Assembly: GCA_040766105.1 (NCBI GenBank) | Contig: JAXGRD010000001.1 | Span: forward strand, 62,001 to 126,000 | From: JAXGRD01 sp040766105 | GTDB lineage: Bacteria; Bacillota; Clostridia; Peptostreptococcales; Anaerovoracaceae | Direction of reading: 5' to 3' | DNA length: 64,000 nt | Shown here: positions 24,561 through 32,719 of the stretch, piece by piece | Layout of the letters: every line of letters begins with the position of its first letter | Numbering within the stretch: the first letter of the stretch is position 1 | Translations under genes and position numbers: made by a program | Notes under the pieces: generated by a model | Databases searched by the model: none | Seen by the model: only the letters and a program-made list of their open reading frames with translations | What the model was told of the DNA's origin: nothing

Positions 24561-24573
24561 GTGACTTTGTCAC
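24561..24573. promoter_or_regulatory. Crp/Fnr-like palindrome upstream of the sulfur-transfer gene
   Basis: GTGACTTTGTCAC is a perfect odd-length palindrome (GTGAC-TTT-GTCAC) 52-64 nt before the start of the 829-residue gene. It resembles a Crp/Fnr half-site arrangement with one base less in the centre. The neighbouring Crp/Fnr protein is the obvious candidate ligand, but this is inference. Confidence 0.45.
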
Positions 24574-24966
24574 CTAATGTGGTTTAGTTACTGCTATGTG
24601 GTTGAATATTTAGTCAGGTCCGGGATTAGACTTATCCTCTTCTTCCCTTATTCATTAATCCACAACCCACCCTTGGAGATGGGAATTCCGTGGACTAATG
24701 CCCGTACAAATTTATGTATAAGTCCAAAACACGGGCCGAGTATTTATTCTAGCCTAGTTTCTACTTTTTGATCTTCGTATTTCTCGATTAAGCCGGTGGA
24801 ATTAACAGTATTTTCCATCCATCTACTTTTTGTCTGCGTCTATAGAATGATTGAGCCGACACCCATCATTGATAGGCGAGGAAGACGAAAAAACTCCGGC
24901 TTTTTGTTCTGTTTTTTCGTCCATTGACCCGATACAGACTCCGACTATTTATTCTAATATGAAACA

Positions 24967-24994
24967 GCCCGCTTTGGTCCTCTCCAAAGCGGGC
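24967..24994 (-). terminator. Rho-independent terminator of metG
   Basis: GCCCGCTTTGG (24967-24977) pairs perfectly with CCAAAGCGGGC (24984-24994); on the minus strand the stem is followed by TGTTTCAT. It lies 9 nt after the metG stop. Confidence 0.8.
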
Positions 24995-25002
24995 ATACAT
25001 TC

Positions 25003-26922
25003 TTATGTAACCGGATTTCCGTCTTCGGCGACGGTGGAAACGAACTCAAAGCGCTCTTTTCCATCCACTACGTTGTCAGCAAAGAGTATCATTCCGTTGG
25101 ACTCCAAGCCTCGCAGCTTCCTGGGAGCCAAATTGGCAACCACAACAACCTTCTGGCCGATGACCTCTTCCGGCTTGTGACTCCCGGCCACGCCGCTGAT
25201 AATCTGGCGCACTTCCGGACCCACCTTTACCTGAAAGACCAAGAGCTTATCCGCCTTGGGATGCTTCTCACATTCCAAAACCGTTCCCACTCTAAAGTCC
25301 AGCTTGGCAAAGTCATCGTACTGGATTTCCGCCTTCAACTCTAAGGTCTCTTCCTTCTTGCCACTCAATTCGTCTAACTCCGCCAGTTCCTTATCGATAT
25401 CCATTCTGGGGAAGATGGGATCTCCCTTTTGTACCTTTTCTCCAGCCGTCATTTCATAAACCTTGCTGTCGTCCCACTTGGGCTCGCCGGCCAATCCCAG
25501 TTGCTCCCGAATCTTCCCGGAAGTGGTATGCATAAAGGGATGAATCAATGCAGAAACAATGCGCAGAGATTCCGCCAAATTGTGGAGGACCGCATCCAGT
25601 CTCCCCTTGTTCGCCTCGTCCTTGGCAAGAATCCAAGGCGTTGTCTCGTCAATGTATTTGTTGGCTCTTCTCACTACAACCCAGATTTCTTCCAAGGCTA
25701 CGTTGAACTTGAATTTCTCCATGGCTTCTTCCACCTTGGCGGAAGCACCTAAAGCAATTTCCTTCAAGTTCTCATCAAAATCGCCGGCTTGACCTGCAGA
25801 GGGGATGATGCCGTCGTTGTACTTCTCAATCATGGTCACCGTTCGGCTGACCAGGTTCCCCAGGTCGTTAGCCAAATCGTAGTTCATCCTCTTGAGCATG
25901 ACCTCGTTGGTGAAGAGTCCGTCGTGGCCGAAGGTGTACTCCCGTAGCAGAAAGTACTTCAGCGCGTCGATGCCGTATCGGTCGATGAGCTTCACCGGAT
26001 CCACTACGTTACCCTTGGACTTGCTCATCTTCCCACCTTCCATGAGGAGCCAACCGTGACCCAATACCTGCTTGGGAAGAGGCTCACCCATGCTCATGAG
26101 CATAGCGGGCCAAATGATGGAGTGGAATCGGACGATTTCCTTGCCCACCAAGTGAACATTCACCGGCCAGTATTTCTCGTAGAGTTCCGGGTCGTCGGGA
26201 TAGCCCAGGGCGGTGATGTAATTTGTCAAAGCATCCAGCCAAACGTAGATGACGTGCTTCTCGTTGATGGGAACGGGAATGCCCCAGTCGAAGCTGGTTC
26301 TGGACACGCAAAGATCTTCCAAGCCTTGCTCCACGAAGGACACCATTTCGTTTCGTCTGGTCTCCGGCTGGAGGAAGTCGGGGTTTTCTTTGAATAGCTT
26401 GAGAAGGTCGTCCTGGTATTTGCTCATGCGGAAGAAATAGGCATCTTCCTCCGCATTCTCCACAGGTCTGCCACAGTCGGGGCACTTGCCGTCCACCAAC
26501 TGGCTCTCTGTGAGAAAGGTTTCGCAGGGCGTGCAGTAGAGGCCTTCATATTTTCCTAGGTAGATATCGCCCTTTTCGTACATCTTCATAAAGATTTCCT
26601 GAACCCGCTTTACATGGCGCGGCTCCGTGGTGCGAATAAAGTCATCGTAGGATATTTCCATGGTTTTCCAAAGATCTTTCACACCGCTGACGATTTTGTC
26701 CACGTATGCTTGCGGGCTGACTCCCGCCTTCTCCGCCACCGTCTGGATCTTCTGTCCGTGCTCATCAGTCCCGGTCAAAAACCGCACATCATATCCTAAT
26801 GCTCGCTTGAAGCGTGCCATGGCATCGGCCATGACCGTACAATAGGTGTGCCCGATGTGAAGATTGTCACTGGGATAATAGATGGGTGTGGTGATGTAAT
26901 ACTTGCCTTTGGTCTCCGTCAT
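25003..26922 (-). CDS. metG: Methionyl-tRNA synthetase
   Basis: A 639-residue class I aminoacyl-tRNA synthetase. It has the HIGH signature at residues 22-25, a zinc knuckle with 'CTPCETF' and 'CPDCG' near residues 125-150, the 'KMSKSKG' loop in the Rossmann C-half, an alpha-helical anticodon domain, and a C-terminal tRNA-binding OB-fold (about 530-639, 'DFAKLDFRVGTVLE'). The ATG at 26922 is preferred because AAAGGAAC precedes it and the protein begins at the conserved 'YYITTPIYYP' as in homologues. A 7-bp hairpin (26943-26962) sits in its leader just before the ribosome-binding site. It ends at a strong terminator. Confidence 0.96.
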   Translation of the reverse strand: MTETKGKYYITTPIYYPSDNLHIGHTYCTVMADAMARFKRALGYDVRFLTGTDEHGQKIQTVAEKAGVSPQAYVDKIVSGVKDLWKTMEISYDDFIRTTEPRHVKRVQEIFMKMYEKGDIYLGKYEGLYCTPCETFLTESQLVDGKCPDCGRPVENAEEDAYFFRMSKYQDDLLKLFKENPDFLQPETRRNEMVSFVEQGLEDLCVSRTSFDWGIPVPINEKHVIYVWLDALTNYITALGYPDDPELYEKYWPVNVHLVGKEIVRFHSIIWPAMLMSMGEPLPKQVLGHGWLLMEGGKMSKSKGNVVDPVKLIDRYGIDALKYFLLREYTFGHDGLFTNEVMLKRMNYDLANDLGNLVSRTVTMIEKYNDGIIPSAGQAGDFDENLKEIALGASAKVEEAMEKFKFNVALEEIWVVVRRANKYIDETTPWILAKDEANKGRLDAVLHNLAESLRIVSALIHPFMHTTSGKIREQLGLAGEPKWDDSKVYEMTAGEKVQKGDPIFPRMDIDKELAELDELSGKKEETLELKAEIQYDDFAKLDFRVGTVLECEKHPKADKLLVFQVKVGPEVRQIISGVAGSHKPEEVIGQKVVVVANLAPRKLRGLESNGMILFADNVVDGKERFEFVSTVAEDGNPVT

Positions 26923-27000
26923 TTTCTGTTCCTTTCTCCGCCCTTTGTCGAATGAGACAAAGCGACTTTTCTCGTAATATGATTTTCTAAGAATAACATA

Positions 27001-27041
27001 AAATGACCGCGGTTGCAAAGCCTATGCAGTGCCGCGGTCAT
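27001..27041 (-). terminator. Rho-independent terminator of the secreted NlpC/P60 gene
   Basis: ATGACCGCGG (27003-27012) pairs perfectly with CCGCGGTCAT (27032-27041), with a further short inner pairing. On the minus strand it is followed by TTTATGTTATTC. It lies about 50 nt after the stop at 27091 and immediately upstream of the metG leader. Confidence 0.85.
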
Positions 27042-27090
27042 ACATTACAAATCGTCGTTTCAGGTAAAATCCAAACAACTGTCCCAACCC

Positions 27091-28557
27091 CTATACTATG
27101 GGTCTCAACACGCTGTGGATGGGATAGGCGTAGACACTGTTGGTCCTCACGCCGTATCCGGGAGCCGCCTCGATGATCTTATTGTTTCCGATGTATATGG
27201 CAACATGGAATACAGGTGAGCCATAAGCTATGATGTCGCCCCTCTTTCGATTGGCAAAGGAAGGTTTGTAAAATCCCGACAGGGCCGCCAGTTTTCTGGA
27301 GGAATACTGGTTGGCGTTGTACGCATACACATGGCTTCCAATGGGAAGGGGATCAATGCCCACGCTGTACAGAGACTGGAAGACCAATCCGGTGCAGTCC
27401 ACCCCGTGGGTTACCCTGCCTGATGCGCACCACACATAGGGATCCCCCATGTATTTTTGCGCTGTGGATACGATTCGTTCCACATAGGCACTCTTGGTGG
27501 CATTTCTGGGTACGGTGTTGGGCGTCACATAGGAATCCAAGTAGCACCAGTTCTTCCAAGAATAGCCCATCTTCTTCCAAGTGGTATAGTCCACAACTCC
27601 GGTAGGCTTCAAACCGTACCGCTTCTGGAAGGCGATGACCGCATTCTTTGTGGTGGTGGAATAATATGCCTTGCCACCGATGCCCAGTCTCTTATTGACC
27701 ACGTTCACCTTTAATCCGCTCATCCCCACGGAAAGGGAGTAGCTGGATGTTCTGGTGGGAATTGCGTCTTGTATCTGCCTGTATCCAATGGGTGGCTGAT
27801 ATTTTCTGGCCACCGTCATGGTCACCTTTTGGGTGAAAGCCAGGCCCTGAGGAGACTGGGGAATATAGATTCGCCAAGTGCTCTTTGCATTCTCGTACCA
27901 CTCCTTGGTGTATCCAATGGTGATATCGGTCTTATATGCATTCTGGGTCTTATAGGTCTGCTTCGTCACCCATTTGCTGCCAGTCCAATATTGAAGATAG
28001 ACCACCCTTCCGTCGGAGGGGTAGATGGTAATGGTGTCCGTTGTGGTCCCTGTTGCCGTCTTGTTGTAGGTTTTCGTGATTCCGGTGACATAGGTGACAC
28101 GCCGATTTACGTTGATTGTTATCTTGGGAAGAGAAATCCCCTCCTGCACCGTATACTCAGACGGAATGGTGGGTGTGTAATAGAACACATCAGCCCGCAA
28201 CTTGGAAAAAGGTTTGTTCGGCGTCCAAGTGACATTGTTGATGGTAATCGTTTCCCCGTTTCCGTTCTTCGCCTGCAAGGTTGTCGGGAAGACCAGGTCC
28301 CCGATTCTGCCGTGGACCACCATGGACTGGTTGCTGATGGCACCGCTCAGCGGATCAAAGGATACAATCTCGCTCAGTGCCGGGTCTGGTGGTGATACTT
28401 CATCCGGTATCGTGGGCTCTTCCACCGCCGGCGCGGCTTCCTCTACAACCTCTGTCTCCAATGGTTGTTCTTCTGTTTCTCCGTATGCAAAGGCCGGCGC
28501 AGTAAAAAGTACTGCTCCGGCGATTAACACACACAATATTCTTCTCAAAAATCTCAT
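27091..28557 (-). CDS. Secreted NlpC/P60 peptidoglycan endopeptidase with PG-binding domain
   Basis: A 488-residue exported wall hydrolase. Residues 1-24 are a signal peptide (RFLRR, hydrophobic core, AFA cleavage site). A Glu/Pro-rich acidic spacer (about 27-62) is followed by two beta-rich segments of unknown type with a Tyr/Thr-rich composition (about 65-250). A PG_binding_1 domain lies at about 278-330 ('KNAVIAFQKRYGLKPTGVVD'). The catalytic NlpC/P60 domain (about 356-488) has Cys388 in GVDCTGL and His451 in FHVAIYIG. It probably cleaves stem-peptide bonds in the cell wall. It is downstream of ferritin (31 nt), which is an odd functional pairing, and ends at a strong terminator. Confidence 0.92.
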   Translation of the reverse strand: MRFLRRILCVLIAGAVLFTAPAFAYGETEEQPLETEVVEEAAPAVEEPTIPDEVSPPDPALSEIVSFDPLSGAISNQSMVVHGRIGDLVFPTTLQAKNGNGETITINNVTWTPNKPFSKLRADVFYYTPTIPSEYTVQEGISLPKITINVNRRVTYVTGITKTYNKTATGTTTDTITIYPSDGRVVYLQYWTGSKWVTKQTYKTQNAYKTDITIGYTKEWYENAKSTWRIYIPQSPQGLAFTQKVTMTVARKYQPPIGYRQIQDAIPTRTSSYSLSVGMSGLKVNVVNKRLGIGGKAYYSTTTKNAVIAFQKRYGLKPTGVVDYTTWKKMGYSWKNWCYLDSYVTPNTVPRNATKSAYVERIVSTAQKYMGDPYVWCASGRVTHGVDCTGLVFQSLYSVGIDPLPIGSHVYAYNANQYSSRKLAALSGFYKPSFANRKRGDIIAYGSPVFHVAIYIGNNKIIEAAPGYGVRTNSVYAYPIHSVLRPIV

Positions 28558-28588
28558 TTCATTTCCCCTTACACATTGTCGTCCGATG

Positions 28589-29104
28589 TTAGTCTAAAAC
28601 AAGTGAGGGAGGTGCATAGGTACGTGCAGCCATTTCTCTGTCAAGAGCAAACAGACCCTTCGGATCATCACCAAACAGCTTGTACTGGTCGATGTTATCG
28701 TTTGCGTTCATCTCTTCTTCACCCTGTTCGGTAATGAACCATCCTAGGAACTGAGCGGTTCTGAAATCCTTTGCTTCGGTAGCCGCTTCATAGATCTTGT
28801 CGATGAGGCTGGTAACCAATTCTTCATGCTCCAGGGAACCCTTCAGGGCATCCATGTCCTTCTTCACTACTACATCCGGCTTTTGGATGGCATCTAAAAC
28901 TACCTTTTCGCCGTTGTTCTTTAGGTACTGGATGAAGAGCATTGCGTGGTCTCTCTCTTCCTGTGCCTGCACGATGAACCAGTTTTCATATCCGGCCAAT
29001 CCCTTTTCTCCAAAGTAATTGGCAAAATCCAAGTACAGATATGCAGAGTAGAATTCTGCGTTTACCTGCTCATTTAATAACTTTACTACTTTCTTATCCA
29101 GCAT
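28589..29104 (-). CDS. ftn: Ferritin
   Basis: A 171-residue non-haem ferritin that stores iron and helps protect from oxygen damage; 24 subunits form a shell in the cytoplasm. Ferroxidase ligands are visible as 'EFYSAYLYLDFANYF' in helix A, 'QEERDHAMLF' in helix B, and 'EQGEEEMNAND' in helix D. The length matches bacterial FtnA types. It starts 1 nt after the upstream kinase-like gene's stop and has an AGGAGG site. With rubrerythrin, rubredoxin and flavodiiron genes it adds to the window's oxygen/iron theme. Confidence 0.95.
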   Translation of the reverse strand: MLDKKVVKLLNEQVNAEFYSAYLYLDFANYFGEKGLAGYENWFIVQAQEERDHAMLFIQYLKNNGEKVVLDAIQKPDVVVKKDMDALKGSLEHEELVTSLIDKIYEAATEAKDFRTAQFLGWFITEQGEEEMNANDNIDQYKLFGDDPKGLFALDREMAARTYAPPSLVLD

Positions 29105-29105
29105 T

Positions 29106-29720
29106 TCATTTCCTCCTTAAAGAAATATATTCCAGTATTAGCTTAACAATATTATCGATCTCCATATACCCGCTGTCGATGGCCAAATGGTAGTTGATGG
29201 GATCTCCCCACTTTTTTCCGGTGTGGTAACGATAGTAGTTGGCTCTTGCCTTGTCCACATCCGCTAACATCTTTGGTGCTTCCTCCAAAGATATGCCATA
29301 GGATTCCACCGCTCTTTCAATCCTGGATTCTTCCTCGGCATAGATGAAGATGTTGGAAACGGACTTGTCTTCTCGAAGAACATAGTCGGCACAACGACCG
29401 ACGATGACGCCGCCTTCCTGTTTTTCCCCAATCTTTGTGATGTAATCGAACTGGGCCATAAAAAACTGCTCGTTGATGGACAGATTTTCAATGCCGTAAC
29501 CGGCAGACCCAAAGGCATTTGCCATGCTGTAGAAGAAGCTGTTCTTCGCCTTCTTCTCGTCTTCCTCGATCATCTCCTTGCTATATCCCTTTTCCTTTGC
29601 AATGTCATCGAGGATGTTCTTATCATAATAAGCCACGGCCAACTCTTCCGCAAGCCGCTTACCGATTAATCTGCCGCCACTTCCAAACTGTCGGCTTATG
29701 GTCACAATTGGTTTACTCAT
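29106..29720 (-). CDS. Cytidylate kinase-like protein
   Basis: A 204-residue P-loop protein of the cytidylate-kinase-like family (clostridial AAA/CMK-like). It opens 'PIVTISRQFGSGGRLIGKRLAEEL', a GxxGxGG(K/R)-like phosphate loop that keeps the GSGG core but lacks the canonical Lys-Ser/Thr. It contains 'GGVIVGRCADYVL' and a lid-like region rich in Arg. Members differ from true Cmk and their substrate is unproven. The ATG at 29720 has GGAGGAG upstream; an in-frame ATG nine codons earlier is unlikely. A TATAAT at 29749-29754 (minus) hints at a promoter separating it from purD. It is followed by ferritin with 1 nt between. Confidence 0.85.
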   Translation of the reverse strand: MSKPIVTISRQFGSGGRLIGKRLAEELAVAYYDKNILDDIAKEKGYSKEMIEEDEKKAKNSFFYSMANAFGSAGYGIENLSINEQFFMAQFDYITKIGEKQEGGVIVGRCADYVLREDKSVSNIFIYAEEESRIERAVESYGISLEEAPKMLADVDKARANYYRYHTGKKWGDPINYHLAIDSGYMEIDNIVKLILEYISLRRK

Positions 29721-29780
29721 TTTTCTCCTCCTGCTGTTTCCTGCCACTATTATATACCAAATGTGTCATGAAAGACAGAA

Positions 29781-31079
29781 TCATTTCTCCAAGATGACCC
29801 CAATATCCTTTCGGTATTGCATATCTTCAAATCGGATTTTCTTTACATTGTCGTAAGCCTTTTGCCGAGCCTCTTCATGAGTGTCTCCCAGAGCAGTCAC
29901 ACCCAAGACCCTGCCACCTCCGGTCACCACCGCATCGTAGCATCGTTCTCCATGACAAACGTCATCTCTCATGGTTCCCGCGTGGAAGAGCACCACATCC
30001 GGGTCTTCCTCCTTCTCGATCTTGGAGAGGCCGAAAATTTCAATCCCCTTTAGATAGTCCCCCGGATAGCCGCCGGAAGCCAAGACGACACAGACCGCCT
30101 TTCGCTTGCTCCAAGTCAGTTCCACTTCCGACAAACGGTTTTCCGTTACTGCCAAGAATACATCCAAGAGGTCTGATTCCAACCTCACCAAAACCGACTG
30201 GGTTTCCGGATCGCCGAAGCGGTTGTTGAATTCAATAACCTTGGGACCGTCTTTGGTAAGCATGAGACCGATGAAGAGTACCCCTTTAAACGGTAGTCCG
30301 TCTTCCTGAAAACCCGTTAAGGTGGGCTCCAGAATTTCCTTGCGGATCTGCGCCTCTATTTCCTCGTCAAAAAGAAGCGATGGGGAATACGTTCCCATGC
30401 CGCCGGTGTTTGGACCCAAGTCCCCGTCGAAAATTCGCTTGTAATCCTGAGCGGATTCCATGGGAAGAATGGTGCGTTCATCTACAAAGCAAAGCATGGA
30501 AGCTTCCACTCCTACCAGACATTCTTCTACCACCACCTTATCTCCGGCACTGCCAAAGACCCGGGCACCCATCATTTCCTCAATGGCTGCAGCCGCTTCT
30601 TCCTCGTCGGCTGCCAAAACCACGCCCTTACCGGCAGCAAGTCCGTCCGCCTTGAGAACCATGGGATAACCGAAGATTCCAATGTCTCCGCGAAGGGAAT
30701 CTATGTCCGTGTACTCCTTATAGGCTGCTGTGGGAATCTTGTGGCGTGCAAGAAAACTCTTGGTAAAGGACTTGCTCGCTTCCAGTTGAGAACATTCCTT
30801 GTTCGGTCCAAATGTACGAATTCCTCTTTCCTCCAGAGCATCCACAATACCCATGGCCAGGGGAACTTCCGGTCCGATGACTGCCAGCTCTACCTGAGAC
30901 TCCGCCGCAAAATCGCAGATTTTACTAATGTCCTCCGCCTTTATTTCCACGCATTCCGCCACCTGCGCAATTCCTGCATTCCCAGGGGCGCAGTAAATTT
31001 TTTCAACCTTGGGACTTTGGGCCAGCTTCCAACAAATGGCATGTTCTCGGCCGCCGCCGCCCACAACTAATACTTTCAT
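29781..31079 (-). CDS. purD: Phosphoribosylamine-glycine ligase
   Basis: A 432-residue ATP-grasp enzyme joining glycine to phosphoribosylamine in purine synthesis. It starts 'KVLVVGGGGREHAICWKLAQSP', the PurD N-domain, and has 'FGPNKECSQLEASKSFTKSF', the ATP-grasp 'VLKADGLAAGKGV' and 'GPKVIEFNNRFGDPETQ', the metal/ATP block. The length is normal. It is the last gene of the purine operon, 9 nt after purH. Confidence 0.97.
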   Translation of the reverse strand: MKVLVVGGGGREHAICWKLAQSPKVEKIYCAPGNAGIAQVAECVEIKAEDISKICDFAAESQVELAVIGPEVPLAMGIVDALEERGIRTFGPNKECSQLEASKSFTKSFLARHKIPTAAYKEYTDIDSLRGDIGIFGYPMVLKADGLAAGKGVVLAADEEEAAAAIEEMMGARVFGSAGDKVVVEECLVGVEASMLCFVDERTILPMESAQDYKRIFDGDLGPNTGGMGTYSPSLLFDEEIEAQIRKEILEPTLTGFQEDGLPFKGVLFIGLMLTKDGPKVIEFNNRFGDPETQSVLVRLESDLLDVFLAVTENRLSEVELTWSKRKAVCVVLASGGYPGDYLKGIEIFGLSKIEKEEDPDVVLFHAGTMRDDVCHGERCYDAVVTGGGRVLGVTALGDTHEEARQKAYDNVKKIRFEDMQYRKDIGVILEK

Positions 31080-31088
31080 AACGTCTCC

Positions 31089-32717
31089 TTAATGCTTGAA
31101 GTGCCTTAGCCCGCTGAATACCATGGCGATGCCCAGCTCGTTTGCCTTTGCGATTGAATCGCCGTCTCGCATGGAGCCGCCCGGCTGAATGATTGCGGTG
31201 ACGCCCGCCTCTGCCGCAGCGGTGACACAATCGTCAAAGGGGAAGAAGGCATCGGACGCCATGACGGCACCCTTCATATCGGAGAGGCACCTCTTGATTC
31301 CGTTTTCCACTGCCCAAATACGGTTGGTCTGTCCCGGTCCGATGGCGATGGTCATGCCATCCTTTACAAAGACGATGCCGTTGGACTTGGTGTGCTTTAC
31401 CACCTTCATGGCGATTTCCAAATCGCGCAGCTGGCTTTCTTCCGGCTCCTTGTCCGTAACCACCATAAACTGACCGTCGTTGATCAACTTTCCAAAGGCG
31501 GACTGCGCCTGCTCTCCGGACGCATTGTCCGTTGCCGGCTGATCCGGCTTAGGTGCGTTTTCCGCATCAAAGAGCTTGCTGTCCGAATCCTGCAAGAGAA
31601 GACCACCTGTCACCCGCTTCATATCCAAGTTGCCCATGGGTAACGGTGCCAATATTTCCGGTAATTTCAGCAGGCGGACGTTGGCTTTTTTCTGTAGCAC
31701 TGCCAAAGCTTCTGCATCAAAGTCGGGAGCGATGATAATCTCCAGGAAAATCTCGTTCATCTCTTCCGCCGTCGCCTTGTCCACCGTCCGATTGCAAGCA
31801 ACGATGCCGCCGAAGATGGATATGGGATCACAATCGTGGGCCTTTCTGTAGGCACAGAGAAGAGTATCCGCCACCGCTACTCCACAGGGATTGGCATGCT
31901 TTACCGCAACTACTGCAGGCTGGTCAAACTCCTTTAAGGCTTCCAGCGCGCCGTTGGTGTCGTTGATGTTGTTAAAGGAAAGTTCCTTTCCGTGGAGCTG
32001 CTCTGCCTTTGTCAAGGCACCTTCCCAAGGACGGACTTCCTTATAATATGCCGCCTTTTGATGGGGGTTTTCTCCGTATCGCAGGTCTTGTATCTTCTCA
32101 AAGGTAAGGGTTACCTGAGGTGGGAACTCCGTTTCTTCTCTCTCTATTTGACCGGCAAGGTATTCTGCAATCATGGCATCGTAGGCCGCCGTCTGCCTAA
32201 AGACCTTGAGGGCCAAGCCATAGCGCATATCGTAGGACGTTCCGCCATTTTTCATTGCCGCAATAACACTGTCGTAGTCCGAAGGATCGCAGACAACCGT
32301 GACATCTTTGTGGTTCTTTGCAGAAGAACGGAGCATGGCAGGTCCGCCGATATCGATGTTTTCGATGGCATCCTCCAAGGTCACCCCCTGCTTCAGGATG
32401 GTTTCCTTAAAGGGATAGAGGTTGATGGCCACAATGTCGATGGTCTCGATTTCTAAGTCATCCAGCTGTGCCATGTGGTCGGGAAGATCTCTTCTCGCCA
32501 AGATACCACCGTGAACCTTGGGATGGAGGGTCTTGACTCTTCCGTCCAAACACTCGGGAAATCCCGTCACATCAGATATGCCAATGACCTTGATTCCCGC
32601 TTCTTCCAATTTTTTATGTGTACCACCGGTGGATATGATTTCCACACCCATTTCCTCCAGTGCCTTTGCAAATTCCACTACTCCGGTTTTGTCCGAAACG
32701 CTGATCAGTGCTCGCAT
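31089..32717 (-). CDS. purH: Bifunctional AICAR formyltransferase / IMP cyclohydrolase
   Basis: A 542-residue enzyme for the last two steps to IMP. The N-terminal IMP cyclohydrolase has 'ALISVSDKTGVVEFA' and 'IDIGGPAMLRSSAKNH'. The C-terminal transformylase has 'LRYGENPHQKAAYY', 'AVKHANPCGVAV', 'SIFGGIVACNR' and 'SDAFFPFDD'. It is about 25-30 residues longer than usual: an Ala/Gln/Pro-rich insert follows the 'GGLLLQDSDS' strand at roughly residues 375-405. The ATG at 32717 is chosen, as it begins at the conserved 'MRALISVSDK' and abuts purF; the ATG at 32750 lies inside purF. Confidence 0.96.
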   Translation of the reverse strand: MRALISVSDKTGVVEFAKALEEMGVEIISTGGTHKKLEEAGIKVIGISDVTGFPECLDGRVKTLHPKVHGGILARRDLPDHMAQLDDLEIETIDIVAINLYPFKETILKQGVTLEDAIENIDIGGPAMLRSSAKNHKDVTVVCDPSDYDSVIAAMKNGGTSYDMRYGLALKVFRQTAAYDAMIAEYLAGQIEREETEFPPQVTLTFEKIQDLRYGENPHQKAAYYKEVRPWEGALTKAEQLHGKELSFNNINDTNGALEALKEFDQPAVVAVKHANPCGVAVADTLLCAYRKAHDCDPISIFGGIVACNRTVDKATAEEMNEIFLEIIIAPDFDAEALAVLQKKANVRLLKLPEILAPLPMGNLDMKRVTGGLLLQDSDSKLFDAENAPKPDQPATDNASGEQAQSAFGKLINDGQFMVVTDKEPEESQLRDLEIAMKVVKHTKSNGIVFVKDGMTIAIGPGQTNRIWAVENGIKRCLSDMKGAVMASDAFFPFDDCVTAAAEAGVTAIIQPGGSMRDGDSIAKANELGIAMVFSGLRHFKH

Positions 32718-32719
32718 TT

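Larger units (their letters stand above)
24510..25002. other. Intergenic region between metG and the sulfur-transfer gene
   Basis: About 490 bp with no supported gene. It holds an operator-like palindrome (24561-24573), the metG terminator (24967-24994), and two near-identical 16-mers, CCGAGTATTTATTCTA at 24736-24751 and CCGACTATTTATTCTA at 24941-24956. TCTACTTTTTG also occurs twice (near 24761 and 24822). These look like a degenerate duplicated segment of roughly 200 bp or less. No RNA gene was recognised. Confidence 0.5.

Noticed and set aside
26923..27000. T-box leader for metG
   Set aside because: The region is only about 80 nt and holds a single small hairpin, far too short for a T-box.
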